Below are positions 10,966 through 22,027 of a stretch of 64,000 nucleotides of DNA, piece after piece. Each line of letters begins with the position of its first letter. The first letter of the stretch is position 1. The stretch comes from Hofstenia miamia. Its lineage: Eukaryota > Xenacoelomorpha > Acoela. A program made the position numbers and the translations under genes. The notes beneath the pieces are model-generated. The model was not told where the DNA came from, ran no database searches, and was given only the letters and a program-made list of their open reading frames with translations. The DNA is taken from the NCBI GenBank assembly GCA_004352715.1, contig SCFE01000057.1, forward strand, positions 721,999-785,998. The letters are read 5' to 3'.

Positions 10966-11245
10966 GTTACTTCTATTTTCATTAAATAAAAATCGTAAAC
11001 ATGCTTATTTAGAGGAACTGCATTGGGAATATGTTCTATGTCTGCTCGCATTGCTGTTATTTCGGCGCCATTCATTGCTAAATTAGTAAGTTTTCAAAAT
11101 TTATTTATAAAATCACATCAATTTCTTAAGTTTTGAGTATTGCTTAAGCTAAAATTAATTATAGAAACTTGAACTTATATCTGCTGAAGAGATAATAAAT
11201 TGATTGGCTGTGACAGAAATATGTAGTCTAAGGAAAAAAGATTTT
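10939..11245. repeat. Assembly duplication, first copy
   Basis: Nearly identical to 11263-11571 (a small TA insertion in the second copy) and separated from it by 17 N. It contains the end of exon 8 and all of exon 9. The pattern fits two overlapping contig ends that were not merged. Confidence 0.9.
11013..11085 (+). CDS. SLC22-family transporter, exon 9 (residues 416-440)
   Basis: The acceptor is gcttatttag and the donor is TTA|gtaagt, with 1 nt + 24 codons. The Arg codon is completed across the junction. The translation GTALGICSMSARIAVISAPF is helix 11, with the family motif G-x-x-x-x-S-x-x-A-R-x-x-x-x-x-A-P-F. It ends in phase 0, which fits the last exon at 18401. Confidence 0.88.
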
Positions 11246-11262
11246 NNNNNNNNNNNNNNNNN

Positions 11263-11571
11263 AATAGAGCTATTTCCATCAGCAATCAGGTTACTTCTAT
11301 TTTCATTAAATAAAAATCGTAAACATGCTTATTTAGAGGAACTGCATTGGGAATATGTTCTATGTCTGCTCGCATTGCTGTTATTTCGGCGCCATTCATT
11401 GCTAAATTAGTAAGTTTTCAAAATTTATTTATAAAATCACATCAATTTCTTAAGTTTTGAGTATTGCTTAAGCTAAAATTAATTATAGAAACTTGAACTT
11501 ATATATCTGCTGAAGAGATAATAAATTGATTGGCTGTGACAGAAATATGTAGTCTAAGGAAAAAAGATTTT
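11263..11571. repeat. Assembly duplication, second copy (partial exon 8 and exon 9)
   Basis: Repeat of 10939-11245 after a 17-N gap. It carries the last codons of exon 8 (IELFPSAIR at about 11265-11289) and an identical exon 9 at 11337-11409. It should not be counted as extra coding sequence. Confidence 0.9.
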
Positions 11572-13632
11572 TCAAGAGGAGGGTAATACGATTAGTCACA
11601 AAATCTACAAGAAAAATCAGGTTACACAATCTTGTGTAAGAATAGACCTATAGGTTTAAAATAGTTTTCATGACTGAAACGTATCATATTTTACTGGTAA
11701 TCTGTGATCGTGAGGTGTATTGCCTTCTTATTGTAAAGTTAACTCATGGCTATTATTTACATTTTATGCAATTAGAATTCAAAATTTGACGAAAATGAGT
11801 TTTATAATTTGAAGGCTTTCGAAGTTAAGATTGATTTCGAACTATGAACAGTATTAAAATCAAAGTTTAGAAATTTAACTATTAATCTTCATGCTTTTTA
11901 GAATTGATCCACTAATAAACAAGGTTAGGATATATGAGTCCAAGATATATAAAAAAAATGATGCATACTCAAATCTGTAGAACAAATCATAACATCACTT
12001 TGGAAATCAATCCATAAGCATTTAAATTCCTTTTGAGTTTAGTTCGCATTGAAAATTCATGTATATAATGCAGGGATTGGAAATAAATAATTTAAATATT
12101 ATTGTTAGGTAACAATAAATTATTGTTATTGAAAAATCGATAAAATAAATTATTGGAATTATTGGAATTATTGTTGAACCTATATACAATTATTGTAGAT
12201 TTGGTACGGTTGTAATGTTTTTCCACTAATGGGGTCCAAATTCGTGTATTTTTTGACCAAATCAGAATCTGGAAATTAAAACTCGCGGCCTTACAATCCA
12301 ATCAATCCAACAATAAAGATTGTTGGCCTTCCACGATACTATTTTTCCCACGCTTCCACCAGCACTGCTAATGATCGTGTTATTTTCCATTATGTGGTGC
12401 TTATATGCTCAGGATGATAATTATGAATGTGATTGAGCAAGTTCGCATATCCAGAATTTTTCTTCTGCTTGCACATACCGACCGCATTTGCATTTAAATT
12501 CTCCTTCTGCAATTTTCATAAAATAAGAATCAACTAATGTTTTATTTGTGATAACCATGTCTGTGTGAGATAAAGTAAGATAAGAGTAACAAGAGAGAAA
12601 AACAAAAAGCGCCTTGGGTAACTTAATTTCCAATTACAAACAACGAATCAAGCATCGCCATATGTAAAGACTCAATATAAACACGTGTTGCTGTTAGCTC
12701 ATCAACTTACAGCATAATTAAAGTTAGCTATTAGATGAACAGTGCATATACAGTATTGGGAATTCAGTCTCATATCTAACATATGTTAAATTATTTATAT
12801 TTTTACATTAACCCTTTCGAGTCGAACGGGAACTATAGTTCCCGCTAATGTTTACATGAGCCTAACGGCAACCATTAATCCCTATATCCCATTCAAATAC
12901 ATCCTATTAGTCATTTTGGAGACCGAGGCAATTTCTAGAGTCAGTTCCATAGTCATTGACATAATTATTTATTTATTTATCCCATTCGGTAAGCACCTGT
13001 TCATTTTTGCTCTATGTATTTTGCTTATATTTACACAAATAATAAGTAAAATCAGCATTGTTTTTGTTTCATTATTTATTTAAAATACTGTGTTTACTTT
13101 TTGGATGACCTGTTTGCATTCATTATTATTTTTATAAAATCATAAAAAAGTCATCTGAGGTTTTATATATAGCCTACTAAATATGCATCATACAGTTTTT
13201 AATTAAATTACCTAGGTTCAGACTTGAAAGGGTTAAGAAACCTGATGAGTAGTTAATGTGATTATTTACAATTACCTGGAAAAAAATCTAATGGAATAGC
13301 GAAACGCATCAATATACAAAAATAATTAAAAGTCATATTACTGACAAGTATTTAAAAAAATCTACTTATATATATATATATATATATATATAACTAGAAG
13401 TGATTATACTGAGTTTTGAATATTCACATTCTAGGCAGACGGCGTGGAAGAGACAAACTGGTTTAATTTTTCATTTATAACAAACGAATAGTGTTTCCAT
13501 TCTAATATTTACATCATACAAAACTAAAGATAGGTTTCAAAATAAAGATCCGATTCCTTTATTTATATAAGCACATGTGATGATTTTAACAAATCATTCG
13601 TCGGAGGAAATTAACGATATTTGGGTACAAAA
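11572..13632 (+). other. Last intron of the SLC22-like gene, left part
   Basis: AT-rich sequence. Around 12100-12180 there are AT-rich runs with repeated TTATTG/AATAATT words. No supported gene. The open frames at 12092-12301, 12421-12633 and 12856-13083 have no family signature. A TA run lies at 13366-13392. Confidence 0.5.
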
Positions 13633-14166
13633 ATGAGCGTACATTTGAATGAACACCAAAACTCAGAATTATTTTAGCATCATAATCAATCATGAAAAAA
13701 AATTTGCATTCAATTATGATCAAAACATCATAGAATACTAGACGCACTAATAATTAAACAGTTAAGCAAATATCGTTTATCAACTAAACAACTAAGTACG
13801 ATTGCATTGAAATAATTTTAAACTGAATGCAATATTACATGTAGATATGTAAAATGTTGTCAAATGGAAACATATACTGATGATGTTTTTTATAAAAGAT
13901 GAGCGTACATTTGAATGAACACCAAAACTCAGAATTATTTTAGCATCATAATCAATCATGAAAAAAAATTTGCATTCAATTATGATCAAAACATCATAGA
14001 ATACTAGACGCACTAATAATTAAACAGTTAAGCAAATATCGTTTATCAACTAAACAACTAAGTACGATTGCATTGAAATAATTTTAAACTGAATGCAATA
14101 TTACATGTAGATATGTAAAATGTTGTCAAATGGAAACATATACTGATGATGTTTTTTATAAAAGAT
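13633..14166. repeat. Tandem duplication, two units of about 266 bp
   Basis: ATGAGCGTACATTTGAATG begins at 13633 and again at 13899. The units are essentially identical and end in TTTTTTATAAAAGAT. No N separates them. This is either a very recent tandem duplication or an assembly echo. Confidence 0.93.
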
Positions 14167-14840
14167 AACAGTCTATTCCTTTCATAGCGTCTATCTAGTG
14201 GCGGCGGAACAAATTTTTTCTAGGATATTCAAAAAATCACAAGAAAAAATTAAGGGTTGCAAAACATGCAGCCAGTCCAAAACTTTTTTACAACTTGACA
14301 TGTCATTTACAATTGTCAGGCTATGTGCACAGATCCACTATTTCCAAAAAAAAGAAAAATGACCAATTGAAATATATTTATATCATAATATTGAAAATTA
14401 ATACAATATTAAAAAAATTAAAGTGCAAAATAATTCTAAGTTTGGAAATGTCCAAAAATTCGCAACTACGTGAGATGGCACTAATAAATTCTTGGAATAT
14501 TTCCAAATAATTAAAATTAACTATTCATTTCTTATGAGAATACATTACCATGCAATGATCAAGGCACGTAACCTCAATTCTGAAATTTTTTGCTCAGTTG
14601 CTGGACTAGTACAGCAGAGAAATACGGACCTATTGAAGTTTTGTATGAATTTATGAAAACATTGCGAACACGAGATCCTTTTCAGCCTAAAATATTAACA
14701 TGAGTTTATTCATTTTTGTAATCGCTTTAAGTGGGTTTACTTGTTGATTGCAGCTGTTTTAATAAAATCATGAAGTTCAACTTGAACACTAAGACGGTTA
14801 GAAAAAATTTAGCTACACATATTTCTTCAAAATATGATGA
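14167..14840 (+). other. Intronic sequence without a recognised gene
   Basis: AT-rich. CTAGTGGCGGCGGAACAAAT at about 14197 resembles the end of a hAT-type element, but no partner was found. Confidence 0.35.
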
Positions 14841-14844
14841 CATC

Positions 14845-15350
14845 TATTAATAAAATGTGCTACACGTGTAAAAGGAAATGCAAGGTGAGAGTTTTTGTTT
14901 GCGCTTTCTGTGATGGTTCGTCTCATTTAACAAAGTTTTGTTCATGTTTCTGACACCATTTGGAAGGAAACATGTGCTGAATTTGCAAATTGTTTGAGAA
15001 ATATCTCGGAAAAATTTACTCATAGCCATGAAAATGTTACTTCAGCTATAAACACTAATATTGAAGAAATGAATAAAGAAATTAAGTTATTGAAAGATTC
15101 AATGAAAAAGAATAATTTCGTTTTAGCAATTAGTACTCACACTACTAAGAATATTACTTTTTCAAGAGAGGTAATGAAACTCAAACTTTGTTCTGGGATT
15201 GGAATAGCAGAAAATGTTGGAAAGCCATCTGAATATTGATAACTGATAAAACCCGAATTCTTGACGTCTTTTATAAATTAGGTTCTAATCATTCACAGAA
15301 GATTCTGTTCGCTAGGGTATGTTATGATCTAAATAAATATAACCATGGTA
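14845..15350 (+). mobile_element. Possible LINE ORF1 remnant
   Basis: Broken frames show a Cys/His-rich piece (CYTCKRKCKV...CAFCDGSSH), a polar helix-forming stretch (NTNIEEMNKEIKLLKDSMKK) and then TRILDVFYKLG, which resembles the RNA-binding portion of LINE ORF1 proteins. Frameshifts separate these parts. The assignment is tentative. Confidence 0.35.
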
Positions 15351-15401
15351 AGTGTTTGTGAATGTCATCCAACTAACACGGAAACACACCGTTGACAGGA
15401 T

Positions 15402-15537
15402 GGAAGATCTCACCTATCTCTTGCTATACAGGCTGCATTTAAACATAGGTATGGAAAGGAGCTTCAGTAAATATAAGACAGTTCTACGAGCAAATCGCCA
15501 AAAATTTTCAAAATATTTTTGTGCATTGCAATAGATT
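15402..15537 (+). mobile_element. Possible hAT transposase C-terminal fragment
   Basis: The frame contains MERSFSKYKTVLRANRQKFS, which resembles the hAT dimerisation-region pattern V-E-R-x-F-S followed by a basic helix. It is short and isolated, so the assignment rests on this motif alone. Confidence 0.35.
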
Positions 15538-17324
15538 TTAAGCTTTCTAACCAATTCCCAATCTTCAGTTCAACCACATTCGTTTAAGTGCATATTTCTG
15601 CATATTTGACCCATCCAAAATGCATATTTTATCTTGTTTCTAATGCCTAATTTCCTTTACATATTCATTAGCAATTATAGCTAATATACCTGATTCTTGA
15701 GTCTCCTATAATATCCCTCATGAAGTTATTTCTGAATGTTAATCATATCAAAATATCTATTTTGGGTATGCTTTGCGTACCAAACAACATTCTCGGTTAT
15801 GCAATTGCATACCCAAGCGAAATGGCTCCGCCGCCAATGTGTCTATCTTTTTTTGTCATTAAATTGGCACAACTAACAATTAAAATGGTACATCTAACAT
15901 TTAAATTGGCATTACTTAATTAATGAAAAAAAATTTGAAATACAATTTTTTCTTTATATATATNNNNNNNNNNNNNNNNNNNNNNNNNNNNNNNNNNNNN
16001 NNNNNNNNNNNNNNNNNNNNNNNNNNNNNNNNNNNNNNNNNNNNNNNNNNNNNNNNNNNNNNNNNNNNNNNNNNNNNNNNNNNNNNNNNNNNNNNNNNNN
16101 NNNNNNNNNNNNNNNNNNNNNNNNNNNATATATATATATATATAAAAGCCCTAGCAAAATTAGTTGTACAGAATTTGTGTATGCGAATAGTTCTGTTATC
16201 ATTATCAAAGATTGTCGTGGGCCAAAATTGCTTATTATTGATTTTGATTAATTTCTGTAATCCTTTCAGAAATTGAATACGATCGTAAGCGTAGTGGTTA
16301 ATATACAAATTATTTCTCCCAAATATTTTCAAACGCAGAAATTAACAAGACAGCATGTTTTCTAGTTTAACAAGGGATAAAAGATTTCAACTAGTTATGC
16401 TGAAGAATTTCAGTGTTTTTAACTTAATTTTGGAGCAATCGAAAAATGATACATCTCAATGTCAAAATGCATTTTCAAACACCACTGATGATTAATTTGA
16501 AACTACTGTATATTGTTAGAATTTTCGAATTTCATTGTTTGAATATCAGAAAACATCGTTGGTCAAATTTATAAGTAGCTCAATGCGTCGACAAGAATAA
16601 AAATGGCATTTAGTATTTTGTTAGAGAAAGATTTTATAAATCTTTTGAAGCCGAGCAGTTAAAACAAAATGTTCATTTGGTTAAATTGCACCTAGTCATA
16701 ACGAGTTTTGTACATTCATCACGTGCACTACGAGGTCTCATTATCAGAGATAAACATAAGGCGAAAATTTTAGAATGGTCCTTCACATTTTAATTAACTC
16801 TAATTCGCCTCATTTCAGTAACATTTTATGATTCCAAAAAAGTTTTTAATTTATCGGCTTATTGTAAATTATGTTTTTAACAAATTGCTTATAAATTATA
16901 TTGCATTCACAACATTTGGGTTAAATTGCGTGTACTTTTGCTTCTATCGGTTGAACATTATATAATATATTAAGAAAAAATATTTTTTAGTAAAATCAAG
17001 TATTTCATTAATTGCATATCCGTTTTTTCGACAAAACTAAAGGCTCATTGACGCGATATGATTCCTACTATCGAGCTTGCAGACCCACTATGCCACAGTA
17101 TCTATAAGTACATCATTTAGGGTAGGGCCAGTATCAAGCTCGGAGAACGGCGTATAGACACGGGCCGGGTATATGGGCTCTGAATTTTTTGCTTGATTAT
17201 AGAAACATAAAAAATTGCTAAAAGATTAAAAAATTTAAAACTAAAGTTGTGAAAACTTTCTTAGCATCTATTTTTCAATGTTTTCAAAAAAATATTCGAA
17301 GGGCTCTACCCCGATTTTGGTCTC
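15538..17324 (+). other. Intronic sequence with a 164-N gap
   Basis: AT-rich sequence with an N gap at 15964-16127 flanked by (TA)n on both sides. No exon was seen. Open frames that cross the N run are artefacts. Confidence 0.6.
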
Positions 17325-17441
17325 ACTAACTTGATCGTGACTGAGATGTCCCCACCGTCACAAAATTCTGTGTACGCCCCTGATTGATATGTAATGCCGA
17401 CGACCGTTTAACACATTGACTGCCACAATCAAATTCTTGGT

Positions 17442-17900
17442 ATGCACATCATAGAGCATTCTGCGCCCTCAGTTTGCAAGCGGACGCAGACGCGGACGCG
17501 GACGCTTATTATTCCTGATCCAAAAAGCAACAATGCAAGCCTGGTGAAATTTCGATCTGTTTCATTACTCTCAGTACCAATGAAATTCCTCGAATACGTG
17601 GTCATTAATAGTTCTGGTAATTATAATCAAGTGGATATCTCACAACATGCTTACTAAAAAATGTTCTACAGTTGCATTACTTCACCTTTTGAAAATTATT
17701 ACAACTCCCATCAACAAATCATTTATTTCCATTGCCATTTTGCAGGCGGTGGACGTTAGTAAGGCATTCGATGTGATTTCCCACCGTAGTCTAATCAGTT
17801 GATTAGGTTGGGAATGAAAAAAAAACGTTAATTGGATAACTAACTACTTACATAACCGGTATGTTTATGAAATGCTTACATCTCTTAAACTTTCATATTT
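17442..17900 (+). mobile_element. Non-LTR retrotransposon reverse transcriptase fragment (copy 1)
   Basis: The first frame has TLIIPDPKSNN and FRSVSLLSVPMKFLEYVV, the N-terminal RT blocks (I-P-x-x-K ... FRPISLL...K-x-x-E). A second frame has AVDVSKAFDVISH, the RT motif with the first catalytic Asp (D-x-S-K-A-F-D), then W-x-x-x-YLHNRYV. Stops and a frame change break it. The second Asp-Asp motif is not present. Confidence 0.8.
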
Positions 17901-18400
17901 CTCCACTGTTGAGGTACACTGAAAAATTGCTAATTCAGCGGCACTGGATCTCCAAACAAGCAAGCCAGTTCTTTATTTTTTGTGCTAAATATATGAATAA
18001 CATGGTGATTCATTCGTCTGTCTAATTTGTAATGTAAATATTGTTTTTTTTATATTAAGCATTTCAACTACTCCTACTAAATTGTATTGCGGTGCCTGAA
18101 TTACTTAAAACGAATAACCGATTTTTTCAAGAAGAGTTAAATTCTTCCCATACCTAATGCTTAAAGGCCATTCGACAAAAACTAGCCTTAACTGTTTGTT
18201 TTTATGTAGATCGACCACTGGTTGTGGCGCTGAAATCGATAAATGTGTTTTACAATAACTTCAAAATATATTGTTTTTACACAGAAATCTACATCCGTCA
18301 TATTGGAAATACCGTTTCCATAACGCTAAAATGAAATATTCTAAAATAGAATTGAAAATAATATCTATAGGATTTGACATTTACTTACAAATGCTTTTAG

Positions 18401-18610
18401 GGTTCGATATCAGATTACATTCCATACATAATTTTTGCTATACCAACGTTTGTGGCAGCGATACTAATTCTCTTTTTTGTCCCAGAAACAAATAAAAAGA
18501 ACCTACCAGAGTCATTTGATGATGTGTTTGCAAAGTACGATCCTAAACACAAAAGAAGTAGATACTACTCAAGACTATCTATCAGATCAACGGATCCAGT
18601 TATCAACTAA
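18401..18610 (+). CDS. SLC22-family transporter, terminal exon 10 (residues 441-509, copy 1)
   Basis: The acceptor is aatgcttttag, phase 0, and the stop TAA is at 18608-18610. The translation begins GSISDYIPYIIFAIPTFVAA (helix 12) and continues ILILFFVPETNKKNLPESFDD, the conserved P-E-T-x-x-x-x-L-P-(D/E)-(T/S)-(I/F)-x-(D/E) ending of SLC22 transporters. A basic, serine-rich cytoplasmic tail follows (KHKRSSRYYSRLSIRS). With this exon the coding sequence is 1530 nt, a normal family length. Confidence 0.9.
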   Translation, partial: GSISDYIPYIIFAIPTFVAAILILFFVPETNKKNLPESFDDVFAKYDPKHKRSRYYSRLSIRSTDPVIN

Positions 18611-19021
18611 ACTTATGTAAAAGTGAATTTGTGTCAAGTTTAGTCTACATCCAAAAAATTTAAAAGTTAGAAATGTGAATAGTTTAGATTGAAAGTTTTA
18701 AATACATTAGTGTCATGTATAATTTTTATATGTAAGAGTATAGTTTATTTAATCAAAAATAACTAATATCAAGAACACTAATAGTGCGGACTCAACTTTG
18801 AAACAGCATAAAATCAATAGGATCATTGTATATGCATTGTCTATCCACTTTTGTTTACTAGTATATTGATATACAATCAATGTGTGTAATTAAATTAAAT
18901 TTATTCATTATTCTAAAAGTTGGTATTCCCACTATAATTTTAAGGTCTATTAGTAAAAAACAAAACAAACTGCAGATGCATTGGTGTTCTCTACACAAGT
19001 TAACATTGAGGCTGCAGAGTG
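18611..19021 (+). other. 3' flank of SLC22-like exon 10 (copy 1)
   Basis: AT-rich 3' UTR or flanking DNA up to the single N at 19022. The right end is the start of the P-like fragment that continues only in copy 2. Confidence 0.5.
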
Positions 19022-19140
19022 NCACTAACTTGGTCGTGACTGAGATGTCCCCACCGTCACAAAATTCTGTGTACGCCCCTGATTGATATGTAATGCCGAC
19101 GACCGTTTAACACATTGACTGCCACAATCAAATTCTTGGT

Positions 19141-19600
19141 ATGCACATCATAGAGCATTCTGCGCCCTCAGTTTGCAAGCGGACGCAGACGCGGACGCGG
19201 ACGCTTATTATTCCTGATCCAAAAAGCAACAATGCAAGCCTGGTGAAATTTCGATCTGTTTCATTACTCTCAGTACCAATGAAATTCCTCGAATACGTGG
19301 TCATTAATAGTTCTGGTAATTATAATCAAGTGGATATCTCACAACATGCTTACTAAAAAATGTTCTACAGTTGCATTACTTCACCTTTTGAAAATTATTA
19401 CAACTCCCATCAACAAATCATTTATTTCCATTGCCATTTTGCAGGCGGTGGACGTTAGTAAGGCATTCGATGTGATTTCCCACCGTAGTCTAATCAGTTG
19501 ATTAGGTTGGGAATGAAAAAAAAACGTTAATTGGATAACTAACTACTTACATAACCGGTATGTTTATGAAATGCTTACATCTCTTAAACTTTCATATTTC
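19141..19600 (+). mobile_element. Non-LTR retrotransposon reverse transcriptase fragment (copy 2)
   Basis: Same sequence and motifs as 17442-17900, duplicated with the surrounding block. Confidence 0.8.
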
Positions 19601-20099
19601 TCCACTGTTGAGGTACACTGAAAAATTGCTAATTCAGCGTCACTGGATCTCCAAACAAGCAAGCCAGTTCTTTATTTTTTGTGCTAAATATATGAATAAC
19701 ATGGTGATTCATTCGTCTGTCTAATTTGTAATGTAAATATTGTTTTTTTTATATTAAGCATTTCAACTACTCCTACTAAATTGTATTGCGGTGCCTGAAT
19801 TACTTAAAACGAATAACCGATTTTTTCAAGAAGAGTTAAATTCTTCCCATACCTAATGCTTAAAGGCCATTCGACAAAAACTAGCCTTAACTGTTTGTTT
19901 TTATGTAGATCGACCACTGGTTGTGGCGCTGAAATCGATAAATGTGTTTTACAATAACTTCAAAATATATTGTTTTTACACAGAAATCTACATCCGTCAT
20001 ATTGGAAATACCGTTTCCATAACGCTAAAATGAAATATTCTAAAATAGAATTGAAAATAATATCTATAGGATTTGACATTTACTTACAAATGCTTTTAG

Positions 20100-20309
20100 G
20101 GTTCGATATCAGATTACATTCCATACATAATTTTTGCTATACCAACGTTTGTGGCAGCGATACTAATTCTCTTTTTTGTCCCAGAAACAAATAAAAAGAA
20201 CCTACCAGAGTCATTTGATGATGTGTTTGCAAAGTACGATCCTAAACACAAAAGAAGTAGATACTACTCAAGACTATCTATCAGATCAACGGATCCAGTT
20301 ATCAACTAA
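20100..20309 (+). CDS. SLC22-family transporter, terminal exon 10 (duplicate copy 2)
   Basis: Same acceptor, same open frame and same stop (20307-20309) as 18401-18610. The surrounding single-base differences and the one-N join suggest the other haplotype of the same locus rather than a second gene. Confidence 0.85.
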   Translation, partial: GSISDYIPYIIFAIPTFVAAILILFFVPETNKKNLPESFDDVFAKYDPKHKRSRYYSRLSIRSTDPVIN

Positions 20310-20678
20310 ACTTATGTAAAAGTGAATTTGTGTCAAGTTTAGTCTACATCCAAAAATTTAAAAGTTAGAAATGTGAATAGTTTAGATTGAAAGTTTTAAA
20401 TACATTAGTGTGATGTATAATTTTTCTATGTAAGAGTATAGTTTATTTAATCAAAAATAACTAATATCAAGAACACTAATAGTGCGGACTCAACTTTGAA
20501 ACAGCATAAAATCAATAGGATCATTGTATATGCATTGTCTATCCACTTTTGTTTACTAGTATATTGATATACAATCAATGTGTGTAATTAAATTAAACTT
20601 ATTCATTATTCTAAAAGTTGGTATTCCCACTATAATTTTAAGGTCTATTAGTAAAAAACAAAACAAACTGCAGATGCA

Positions 20679-21240
20679 TTGGTGTTCTCTACACAAGTTA
20701 ACATTGAGGCTGCAGAGTGGCTATTGACTCAATACAACCTCACCTATACTCTACCTAGTGTGTTTGCTGCCTTTAAAATGTTCTTTGGTCAAGTCAGACA
20801 ACGTAGTGGGGGAGGAGGTAATGTCTACATTGACATCAAGGCTGCTGCAGAAACCAAAAACCTCCATGCACTTTTGAAATATGAGTCTGCTGCAAAAATC
20901 TAATAACATATCTTGAACTTTGAACCTCTAACATTCCATTGTTGATTGTAATCAACTTGACATCATCATTGTTGACACTGATGACCTAATTGAATCTAAT
21001 GACCGTATAAAACATAAAATTATTTTTCCAGCTGGATATCTGGAACACAAATTTCCAGTTAAGAGTGTGGAGATTGAATATATCGATGAACTTCTTATTA
21101 ATTCAGGTTTTTTCACAAACTTTAATAGATGCGGAAATTGTACCTCTACTCTCAACAGTGCATTTTGTACACTTAGCTTATAAACTGTTGATAAGTTCAA
21201 TTTGCATTGCTGCTGATCTCATCTCAGGCATGTCAAGGCC
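20679..21240 (+). mobile_element. Decayed P-like transposase C-terminal fragment
   Basis: The first frame has VNIEAAEWLLTQYN and FKMFFGQVRQRSGGGG, matching the region around the last catalytic acid (x-x-x-F-F-G-x-(I/V)-R). After a stop, another frame carries IFPAGYLEHKF and DELLINSGFF, like the GYLVSKF region of the complete element at 1.1-3.9 kb. Residues differ greatly from that copy, so it is a different, older P-like lineage. The catalytic Glu position is replaced (KMFFG instead of ESFFG). Confidence 0.65.
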
Positions 21241-22027
21241 GGACTGGCTTCGAAAATCTTAGGGGGATTTCAGAGAGGGGCCGTGTATTAACACCAACCA
21301 TTTAAAAAACCTCTCAGTGGCGTGCACAAACGGGGCATTTCCTATGAAACTTGATATAAAAGCAAGCTTTTTATCATGAAGCTTGTTCGCATATTTAGTT
21401 CACTTGACTGAGTGGATGTAGACATGAGTAGATGAGTCATTGGTTTGTCAGAAACGCCATAACTAACATAGAAACTTCCGCGCGTCCCTACTTTTTGCCA
21501 TTCTAATGAAGCTTTTCCCTGCCTCACATAGACCATAAAATAATTTAATATATAAATCAAATCTTATCTCGTTGTTGTCTAGATAGGAATAAGTGCTATG
21601 TGGATTTTTTTCATATGTAGGCTATATTTCAAAAAGAAAATACACAAAAATATACCGTATAAAATATTTAGTTAGTACACGGTACAGAAATGCACATCTG
21701 GAGGTCGCATCAAGGCAAAACCATAAGTATAAATTACCATCTGATTAATATGGTACCTCGCAGAAAGCAAAAATAGAGCAAACTAGATTAGTAGTGATTT
21801 AAAAGAGGAATTTGCTTTGATTAAACGATCAATTATGATGTCTAAATTAAGATTTGAAACTATGTCGACAATTTGAAATTTCAAATAGACTTTTAATCAG
21901 AACTGAATAGGTTTCGTTCTCGCCACTCCGGAAAAGTCTACCGATTGCTTTTCTCGACCACCATCTCGTTTTAAACAACTTTTGAATGCGAGCTTTCTGA
22001 AAAATCCCTTTCTTCAACTGCATGTGT
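21241..22027. other. Intergenic AT-rich sequence
   Basis: No gene recognised. CAGTGGCGTGCACAAACGGGG at about 21315 looks like the terminal sequence of a hAT-type element, but I found no partner end. Confidence 0.35.

Larger units (their letters stand above)
17325..19021. repeat. 1.7-kb duplicated block, first copy
   Basis: Nearly identical to 19023-20719 with an offset of 1698-1699 bases and scattered single-base differences (for example g/t at 17940 against 19639, and one A missing near 20355). The copies meet at a single N (19022). Each contains a LINE fragment and the last SLC22 exon. Confidence 0.95.
19023..20719. repeat. 1.7-kb duplicated block, second copy
   Basis: See 17325-19021. 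This copy runs on into unique sequence (the P-like fragment), so it is the one physically joined to the right flank. Confidence 0.95.

Noticed and set aside
12092-12301. Minus-strand frame rich in Asn (NNNSNNSNN)
   Set aside because: Low-complexity AT-rich translation, no gene evidence.
13633-14166. Possible CRISPR-like or satellite array
   Set aside because: Only two long units in tandem and no spacer structure; the DNA is eukaryotic.
15916-16332. Open frames on both strands around 16 kb
   Set aside because: They cross a 164-N gap and (TA)n; the (IY)n peptides are microsatellite translation.
18271-18495. Open frame of 74 codons overlapping the last SLC22 exon (and its copy at 19970-20194)
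   Set aside because: It is in another frame from the helix 12 coding frame and crosses the splice acceptor; a shadow.
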